NCBI GenBank assembly: GCA_018714125.1
Contig: DVNV01000070.1
Span: 1 to 64,000 of the forward strand
Reading direction: 5' to 3'
Length of the DNA stretch: 64,000 nucleotides
Origin: Candidatus Galloscillospira excrementipullorum
GTDB taxonomy: Bacteria; Bacillota; Clostridia; Oscillospirales; Feifaniaceae
Shown: in pieces, positions 58,098 to 64,000 of the stretch
Layout: the number at the start of each line of letters is the position of its first letter
How positions within the stretch are numbered: position 1 is the stretch's first letter
Made by a program: the position numbers and the translations under genes
The notes under the pieces: generated by a model
Told to the model about the DNA's origin: nothing
Databases searched by the model: none
What the model saw: the letters and a program-made list of their open reading frames with translations, nothing else

Positions 58098-58129
58098 CCC
58101 CTCCTTCCCCGAGAGCGGGGAAAGGAGGG
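58098..58129. repeat. Intergenic hairpin after rsmI
   Basis: CCCCTCCTTCCCCG and CGGGGAAAGGAGGG form a stem with loop AGAG, no T tract. It may mark the rsmI 3' end. Confidence 0.5.
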
Positions 58130-58193
58130 CGCTGTGCCCTTGGCTTGTGCCGGCCCCGTTTTTTGCAAAGGGCGCCTTTTGCAAAACACGGGG

Positions 58194-58222
58194 TTTTATT
58201 TGAAGGGCGCATCGTGTATAAT
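58194..58222 (+). promoter_or_regulatory. uppP promoter
   Basis: TTTTAT (58194-58199), 17-base spacer, perfect TATAAT (58217-58222), 79 bases before the start. Confidence 0.5.
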
Positions 58223-58301
58223 GGAGTTGCTCAAGACATCATTTCCTGCAGCCGCCGTCCCGGCATGGCGGCTGCATCTGAATTTGAAAAGGAGACCCCC
58301 C

Positions 58302-59135
58302 ATGACCACGTTAAAAGCCATTATTTTGGGTGCCGTGCAGGGCTTTGCGGAATTTCTGCCCATTTCCAGCTCGGGCCATCTTGTCATTTTCAACCACCTG
58401 CTGGCCTCGCAGGGCAGCTCGGATTTGCTCTTTGACGTGCTGGTGCACCTGGGCACCTTCCTGGCCGTGCTCGTCGCCTTTTGGCGCGACGTGCTGCGCC
58501 TGCTTGTGGAATGCTTTTCTTTCCTGGGCGACCTCTTCAAAGGGCGCCTGCGGGGCGGCCGCACCACGCCGTCGCGCAATTTTCTATACATGCTGGTCTT
58601 GTCGCTGCTCCCCTTGTTTTTGGTGCTGCCCGTCAAGGGCTTTATCGAGTCCCTTTTCCAAAATCCCGTCTTTGTGGGCTTTGCGCTGCTTGTCACGGGC
58701 TGTATCCTGATGCTCTCCTCGCGCTTTTCCGAGGGGCGCATCGGGGCGGCAAGCGTACGGGCCAGGCAGGCTCTTGTCGTGGGCTTTACCCAGCTCATCG
58801 CCATCATTCCCGGCGTCTCGCGTTCGGGCTCGACCATCACCGCAGGGCTTGCCTGCGGCTTTAAGCGTGACTTTGCCGTGCGCTACTCCTTTTTGCTCTC
58901 TCTGCCCACCACGCTGGCCGCCGTCTTTTTGGAGTTTTACGACGTCATCAAGGAAGGGGCCCTGCCCGAAAACTGGACGCCCTACCTCGTCGGCATGGTT
59001 GCCGCCGCCGTGACGGGCTACGCCGCCATCGGCCTTGTGCGCCTTCTCATCAAGGACAACAAATTTTCCGCATTCTCCTACTATTGCTTTGTCGTGGGCT
59101 GCGCCACCATCATCTACTTCGGCTTTATCCGTTGA
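58302..59135 (+). CDS. uppP: Undecaprenyl-diphosphatase UppP/BacA
   Basis: 277 residues, about eight membrane segments. It recycles the lipid carrier for wall synthesis. The two active-site blocks are GFAEFLPISSSGHLVIFN and IPGVSRSGSTITAGL. ATG 58302 follows AAAAGGAG; the open frame upstream lacks a site. The family is linked to bacitracin tolerance when overexpressed. Confidence 0.95.
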   Translation: MTTLKAIILGAVQGFAEFLPISSSGHLVIFNHLLASQGSSDLLFDVLVHLGTFLAVLVAFWRDVLRLLVECFSFLGDLFKGRLRGGRTTPSRNFLYMLVLSLLPLFLVLPVKGFIESLFQNPVFVGFALLVTGCILMLSSRFSEGRIGAASVRARQALVVGFTQLIAIIPGVSRSGSTITAGLACGFKRDFAVRYSFLLSLPTTLAAVFLEFYDVIKEGALPENWTPYLVGMVAAAVTGYAAIGLVRLLIKDNKFSAFSYYCFVVGCATIIYFGFIR

Positions 59136-59231
59136 CCCAAAACCCCGGCGCAACGCCCTGCGCGCGCCGGCCCGCTCTTTTAAGCGCGCTGCCCGCCCCC
59201 CTCAACCCCGAGAAAGGAGCTCCATTGCAAT

Positions 59232-61754
59232 ATGGCGCAACAAAAACAAAAATCCACCGCAGAAAGCAAGGCGAAAGCCGCCGCCACGCGCGCGCAAAAC
59301 AAGCGCAGGGCGGAATTTCACCGTCAGCTGCGTGCCGTCACGCAGCTGCTGTTTGGCGTCTTCTTGCTGTGCTGCATGATTGCGGGGCTTATCGCCCCTG
59401 AAAGGCCCATCGGCGGCGCCGTGGGCGAATGGATCCGGGCGCTCTTGCTGGGCCTGTTCGGCCTGTCGGCCTTCCTGCTGCCCTGCGCCCTCATTTACGC
59501 CGGGCTGCTCAACGCCTTTGGCAAAAAGGACAAGTCCTACGGCGCAAAAAAAACCGCTGCCTTCGTGCTGACCATTGCGCTTTCGGGCGCCGTTCACCTG
59601 CTCGCGCCCGACGTACAGGGCACGGGCTGGGCCATGGTGGAGGAGCTCTTTGCCCAGGGCCAGCAGGCGCTGGGCTCGGGCGGCGTTGTCGGCGGCCTGC
59701 TGAGCGGCGCGCTGGTTCCCATGTGCGGCACCTTCGGCGCTCTCATGGTTTATCTGGCCTGCATGATTTTGTGCGCCGTGGTGCTGTGGGGCATCACGGT
59801 GGAGGGTATTTTGCGCTCCCTCTTCCCCGAGCATGAACACAGAAAAGCCGAGCGCGCCGAGCGGCGCGAGCAAAAGGAGACCGAACGCGAGCGGCGCAGG
59901 AAGGAGCGCGAATGGGAGCGCGAGGAAAGGGCCGAGCGGGCGGCGCAGGAAAAGCTGCAGCGGCACCGTCCGCAGGATCTCTCCATTGACGGGGAGGAAT
60001 CCTCGCCCGCCCCCCAAAAAGACGAGCTGCCCACGCCGCCCACCTTCATGCCCCGCCGGGCCAAAAAGTCCGCCGGGGAAGAGGCCCCGGCCTGCGGCGA
60101 CGCCGTGCAGGAGCCCCTGGGCGAGGCCCCGGCGCCTGCGCAGCATGAGGCGGAGCGTGAGCCCCTTCCCGAGTCCGGGACAGGCTCCGACCTGCCCGGC
60201 CAGCCCGTCTCGATGAGCAGCCAGGAGCTGGCGGAGGAAATTGCCAATGTCGAGCAGCAGGCGCAAGACGATTCCAAAGTGGGCGTCTACCGCGTGCCGC
60301 CGCTCTCGCTTTTGACGCGCGACCCTGGCACCAACGCCTCCATCGGGCGCGAGGAGGTCATCGCCTCCTCCGCCAAAATTATCGAGACCCTGCACAGCTT
60401 CGGCGTGGAAGCCACGCTGCTGGGCACGTCGCGCGGGCCCGCCGTGACACGCTATGAGCTCACGCCGGCCGCCGGCGTCAAAATCAGCAAAATTACCAAC
60501 CTCGCCGACGACATTGCCCTCTCGCTGGCTGCCGTCGGGGTGCGCATCGAAGCCCCCATCCCCGGCAAGGCCGCCATCGGCATCGAGGTGCCCAACAAAA
60601 CGGTGTCCACCGTGTACCTGCGCTCCATTTTGGAGTCCGACCAGTTCCGCCGCGCCTCAAGCCCGCTCACCTTCTGCCTGGGACGCGACATCGCCGGCCT
60701 GCCCGTGGTGGGCGACATCTCGCGCATGCCCCACGTTCTCATCGCCGGCGCCACCGGCTCGGGAAAATCCGTTTGCATCAACTCGCTGATTATCTCGCTG
60801 CTCTATAAGGCCAAGCCCGAAGAGGTGCGCATGATTCTGGTCGACCCCAAGGTGGTCGAGCTGGGAGGCTACAACGGCATCCCCCACCTGATGATCCCCG
60901 TGGTCACCGACCCCAAAAAGGCGGCCGGGGCCCTCTCGTGGGCCGTGGGCGAAATGCAAAAGCGCTATCAGATGTTCGCGGCGCGCGGCGTCAAGGACAT
61001 CGCCGGATACAACGCCCTGGCCGTGGGCGACGAGGAAATCACCCCCCTGCCGCGCATCGTCATCGTCATCGACGAGCTGGCCGACCTCATGATGACGGCG
61101 CCGGGCGAGGTGGAGGACTCCATCATGCGCCTGGCGCAGATGGCGCGCGCCGCCGGCATGCATCTTGTCATTGCCACGCAGCGCCCCACCGTCAACGTCA
61201 TCACCGGCACCATCAAGGCCAACATCCCCTCGCGCATTGCCTTTGCCGTCTCCTCGCAAATCGACTCGCGCACCATTCTGGACGCGGCGGGTGCCGAAAA
61301 GCTCATCGGCAAGGGCGACATGCTCTATTACCCGCTCGGCGCCATCAAACCCCTGCGTGTCCAGGGCTGCCTTGTCACCGACAAGGAGGTTGAGGCCATC
61401 GTGGCCGACATCAAGGGGCAAAACGTGGGGCATGACTACGACGAGGTCGTGATGGAGCAAATCGAGCGCGAAAGCGAAAAGAGCGGACAGGCCGGCGCTT
61501 CGGGTTCCGGCGAGGACGAGGAGGACGATATGCTGCTGCCCGCCATCGACGCCGTGCTGGAGTCCGGGAACGCCTCGGTCTCCTTTTTGCAGCGCCGCCT
61601 CAAGCTGGGCTATGCCCGCGCCGCCCGCCTGGTCGACGAGATGGAGGCGCGCGGCATTGTGGGGCCCTCCGAGGGCAGCAAGCCCCGCCAAATCCGCATC
61701 TCCAAGCAGGAGTGGCAGGAAATGCGCCTGCGCCGCATGGATTTGGACGACTAG
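59232..61754 (+). CDS. ftsK: FtsK/SpoIIIE DNA translocase
   Basis: 840 residues. Four membrane segments (about 35-190), a highly charged Arg/Glu linker (about 205-250), then an acidic/Pro linker to about 340. The motor has Walker A in IAGATGSGKSVCINSL (Lys512), MILVDPKVVELGGYNGIPHL, VIVIDELADLMM and ATQRPTVNVITGTIKANIPS. The gamma winged helix is at the end (SVSFLQRRLKLGYARAARLV, then MEARGIVGPSEG). It pumps DNA at division septa or into the forespore. AAAGGAG lies 12 bases before the ATG. Confidence 0.95.
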   Translation: MAQQKQKSTAESKAKAAATRAQNKRRAEFHRQLRAVTQLLFGVFLLCCMIAGLIAPERPIGGAVGEWIRALLLGLFGLSAFLLPCALIYAGLLNAFGKKDKSYGAKKTAAFVLTIALSGAVHLLAPDVQGTGWAMVEELFAQGQQALGSGGVVGGLLSGALVPMCGTFGALMVYLACMILCAVVLWGITVEGILRSLFPEHEHRKAERAERREQKETERERRRKEREWEREERAERAAQEKLQRHRPQDLSIDGEESSPAPQKDELPTPPTFMPRRAKKSAGEEAPACGDAVQEPLGEAPAPAQHEAEREPLPESGTGSDLPGQPVSMSSQELAEEIANVEQQAQDDSKVGVYRVPPLSLLTRDPGTNASIGREEVIASSAKIIETLHSFGVEATLLGTSRGPAVTRYELTPAAGVKISKITNLADDIALSLAAVGVRIEAPIPGKAAIGIEVPNKTVSTVYLRSILESDQFRRASSPLTFCLGRDIAGLPVVGDISRMPHVLIAGATGSGKSVCINSLIISLLYKAKPEEVRMILVDPKVVELGGYNGIPHLMIPVVTDPKKAAGALSWAVGEMQKRYQMFAARGVKDIAGYNALAVGDEEITPLPRIVIVIDELADLMMTAPGEVEDSIMRLAQMARAAGMHLVIATQRPTVNVITGTIKANIPSRIAFAVSSQIDSRTILDAAGAEKLIGKGDMLYYPLGAIKPLRVQGCLVTDKEVEAIVADIKGQNVGHDYDEVVMEQIERESEKSGQAGASGSGEDEEDDMLLPAIDAVLESGNASVSFLQRRLKLGYARAARLVDEMEARGIVGPSEGSKPRQIRISKQEWQEMRLRRMDLDD

Positions 61755-61866
61755 ACTTCCCCCCCTGCGCGCGTCTTCCCACCCCTTCTGCCGGGAGAGG
61801 ATTTTCCCGCACCGCACCCATCCGACCCGCATTGAGCAGGAGCCCCCTGCCCAGAAAGGATATCCC

Positions 61867-63774
61867 ATGCCTGATTTTCTTCCCGTCTCCCGCGAGGACA
61901 TGGAGCGCCGAGGCATCGAGCAGCTTGACTTTGTCCTTGTCACGGGAGACGCCTACGTTGACCATCCCAGCTTCGGCACCGCCATCATCGGCCGCGTGCT
62001 GGAGGACGCAGGCTTTTCCGTCGGCATCATCTCCCAGCCCGACTGGCGCAGCGCAAAAGACTTTTTGCGGCTGGGCCTGCCCCGTTATGCCTTTTTGTGC
62101 AACTCCGGCAACATCGACTCCATGGTCAACCACTACACCGCAGCCAAAAAGCGCCGCAGCCAGGACGCCTACACCCCGGGCGGTGCGGCGGGAAAGCGGC
62201 CCGACCGTGCCGTTATCGTCTATTCGGGCCGCATCCGTGAAGCGGCGCCCGGGGTGCCGCTCCTGATTGGCGGCATCGAGGCCTCTTTGCGCCGCTTTGC
62301 CCACTACGACTACTGGGACGACGCCGTGCGCCGCTCCATCCTGGTGGACTCGGGGGCCGATTTGCTCATGTATGGCATGGGGGAGCTGTCGGTGGTCGAG
62401 ATTGCGCGCCGCCTGGCGGCCGGAGAGCCCATCTCCTCCATCACCGACGTGCGCGGCACCTGCGTGATGGTGGACAGCCCCGAGGGCGACGGTATCCTGC
62501 TGCCCGACTTTGAGACGCTGCGCCGCAACAAAAAGGCCTATGCCTCCGCCACCGCCACCCAGTACCGCGAGCAGGACGCCGTGCGCGGACGGCCCCTGTA
62601 CCAGCAGCACGGCCTGCACTTTGTCAAGCAGAACCCGCCCATGCGTCCGCTCACCACGGAAGAGTTTGACCACGTTTACGAGCTGCCCTACTGCAACGCA
62701 CCCCACCCCTCCTACGACGCCCTGGGCGGCGTGCCGGCCATCGCGGAGGTGGAGTTTTCCATCATCCACAACAGGGGCTGCTTCGGCGCCTGCAACTTCT
62801 GTGCCCTCACGCTGCACCAGAGCCGCACCGTCACCAGCCGCTCCAAGCAGTCCATCCTGCGCGAGGCGCGCCGGCTGACGCAGTCGCCCCGCTTCAAGGG
62901 ATACATCCACGACATCGGCGGCCCCACCGCCAACTTCCGGCACCCCGCCTGTCAAAAGCAGCTTGCCTGCGGCGCCTGTCCCGACCGGCGCTGCCTGGCG
63001 CCGGACCCCTGCCCAAACCTCGAGGTCGACCACACGGAATACCTCGACATCCTGCGCGAGGTGCGCGCCCTGCCCGGCGTGAAAAAGGTCTTCGTGCGCA
63101 GTGGCCTGCGCTTTGACTACATGCTGCTCGACAAAGACCCCTCCTTCTTTGAAGAGCTGGTAAAATACCATGTGAGCGGGCAGCTCAAGGTGGCGCCCGA
63201 GCACATCTCCGACAACGTGCTGCGCTGCATGGGCAAGCCCTCGCAGGCCGTGTTCGACGCCTTTTGCGAGCAGTATGCCGCGCTCAACCGAAAGTGGGGC
63301 TTAAAGCAATATCTGGTGCCCTACCTCATGAGCTCCCACCCCGGCAGCCGTTTGGAGGACGCCGTGGCGCTGGCCTGTTACCTCAAGAGCCACCGCCTGC
63401 ACCCCGAGCAGGTGCAGGACTTTTATCCCACGCCCGGCACCATCTCGACCGCCATGTATTATACCGGGATTGACCCCGTCTCGGGCAAGCCGGTATATGT
63501 GGCGCGCTCTCCCGAGGAAAAGGCCCAGCAGCGCGCCCTGCTGCAGTTTTTCCGCCCGCAAAATTACGAGAAGGTGCGCGCCGCCCTGCTGGCGGCCGGC
63601 CGTCCTGACCTCATCGGCTCGGGCCCCGAATGCCTGGTGCCGGCGGCGCCCGGCGGGCAGCGCCCCGCCGCAGGCAAGCCGGCCTCGCGCTCCAAAAAGA
63701 CCGAGCTGCGCGCACAGCGCAATGCCTCGCGCCCGCCCAAGCACGGCGGACGCCCCACCCCCAGAAAGCCCTAG
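61867..63774 (+). CDS. YgiQ-family radical SAM protein
   Basis: 635 residues. N-terminal domain FLPVSREDMERRGIEQLDFV, then the radical SAM cluster CFGACNFC (Cys305, Cys309, Cys312) and a Cys-rich segment CQKQLACGACPDRRCLAPDPC that may bind a second cluster. VAPEHISDNVLRCMGKP and DFYPTPGTISTAMYYTG are typical. The reaction of this family is not established. The C-terminal 45 residues are a basic Ala/Arg/Pro tail. It follows ftsK by 112 bases and is followed by a membrane protein gene whose AGGAGG overlaps its stop. Confidence 0.92.
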   Translation: MPDFLPVSREDMERRGIEQLDFVLVTGDAYVDHPSFGTAIIGRVLEDAGFSVGIISQPDWRSAKDFLRLGLPRYAFLCNSGNIDSMVNHYTAAKKRRSQDAYTPGGAAGKRPDRAVIVYSGRIREAAPGVPLLIGGIEASLRRFAHYDYWDDAVRRSILVDSGADLLMYGMGELSVVEIARRLAAGEPISSITDVRGTCVMVDSPEGDGILLPDFETLRRNKKAYASATATQYREQDAVRGRPLYQQHGLHFVKQNPPMRPLTTEEFDHVYELPYCNAPHPSYDALGGVPAIAEVEFSIIHNRGCFGACNFCALTLHQSRTVTSRSKQSILREARRLTQSPRFKGYIHDIGGPTANFRHPACQKQLACGACPDRRCLAPDPCPNLEVDHTEYLDILREVRALPGVKKVFVRSGLRFDYMLLDKDPSFFEELVKYHVSGQLKVAPEHISDNVLRCMGKPSQAVFDAFCEQYAALNRKWGLKQYLVPYLMSSHPGSRLEDAVALACYLKSHRLHPEQVQDFYPTPGTISTAMYYTGIDPVSGKPVYVARSPEEKAQQRALLQFFRPQNYEKVRAALLAAGRPDLIGSGPECLVPAAPGGQRPAAGKPASRSKKTELRAQRNASRPPKHGGRPTPRKP

Positions 63775-63783
63775 GAGGCCGTC

Positions 63784-64000
63784 ATGAAGCAAACCCTTCA
63801 CACTCTTGTCCAAAAAATCGGGGCCGACAAAAAAACGACCCTTAAATTTGTCCTGCTGGTCGTCGTGGCCTCCTTCCTGGGCCTCTTCGGCCTGCTCTAC
63901 GGCGGAGAAATCACCGACTGGCTGCGCCACCCCGACCAGGTGCGCGACACCCTGCTGGGCTTTGGCGCCTGGGGCGTCGCCGGATACGTCGGCCTTGAAA
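63784..64000 (+). CDS. TVP38/TMEM64-like membrane protein (N-terminal part)
   Basis: The first 72 residues are in the window and the gene runs off the right edge. AGGAGG precedes the ATG. After a basic start there is a membrane segment (LKFVLLVVVASFLGLFGLLY), a loop with TDWLRHPDQVRDTL, and then LLGFGAWGVAGYVGLE, the layout of the TVP38/TMEM64 (VTT-domain) family. The assignment is tentative because the conserved core is outside the window. Confidence 0.6.
   Translation, partial: MKQTLHTLVQKIGADKKTTLKFVLLVVVASFLGLFGLLYGGEITDWLRHPDQVRDTLLGFGAWGVAGYVGLE

Overview
The window looks like the chromosome of a GC-rich Gram-positive member of the Clostridia, probably a gut Oscillospirales-type Firmicute. 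This is an inference. It rests on strong AGGAGG-type ribosome binding sites on almost every gene, S-layer-homology surface proteins, a RicT (YaaT) homologue, a SpoIIIE/FtsK translocase, two BlaR1/BlaI-type systems, a NifS-NifU-MnmA operon, and a FemX-type peptidoglycan branching enzyme. There is no rRNA, tRNA, transposase or prophage gene in the window.

Layout. 0-2 kb (minus strand): a coupled pair of secretion or pilus-like proteins, one PilP/GspC-like and one with secretin N-domains but no channel. 2.4-6.3 kb: operon femX-like, alr, holB, ricT. 6.5-11.4 kb: SGNH hydrolase, transglutaminase/SLH protein, 23S rRNA m5U methyltransferase, ferredoxin-like Fe-S protein. 11.9-21.5 kb: a complete type I-C CRISPR-Cas locus (cas3-cas5c-cas8c-cas7c-cas4-cas1-cas2, leader, 23 repeats and 22 spacers), visibly less GC-rich than its surroundings. 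21.7-26.1 kb: an APH(3')-like kinase, a secreted unknown, and the first BlaI-BlaR1 pair with two operators over its promoter. 26.4-36.4 kb: a 1162-residue SLH surface protein, a DMT transporter, a MocR regulator, and the gene series L-serine dehydratase, DMT transporter, flavin reductase, ECF S component.

36.5-41 kb (minus strand): a small membrane protein, then an ABC importer (binding lipoprotein, permease, ATPase). The importer is preceded by a promoter, a 62-codon leader ORF packed with Phe and Tyr codons, and a Rho-independent terminator. A short segment just after the Phe/Tyr codons can pair with the terminator loop and 3' arm. This reads as a complete ribosome-mediated attenuator and assigns the importer to phenylalanine/tyrosine. 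I regard it as the best find in the window.

41-45.3 kb: the second BlaI-BlaR1 pair, flanked by two paralogous small membrane proteins. 45.5-50.3 kb: proC, a small unknown protein, mnmA-iscU-iscS, rnhA. 50.8-64 kb: a degenerate polysaccharide-deacetylase-like envelope protein, murI, a DUF1934 protein, argS, a CtpA protease, ferredoxin, rsmI, uppP, ftsK, a YgiQ radical SAM protein, and the start of a TVP38-like membrane protein.

Cell-envelope work is a recurring theme: D-amino acid supply (alr, murI), peptide branching (FemX-like), lipid carrier recycling (uppP), surface anchoring (SLH) and envelope stress sensing (BlaR1). All statements come from reading the sequence and translations; no database search was run.
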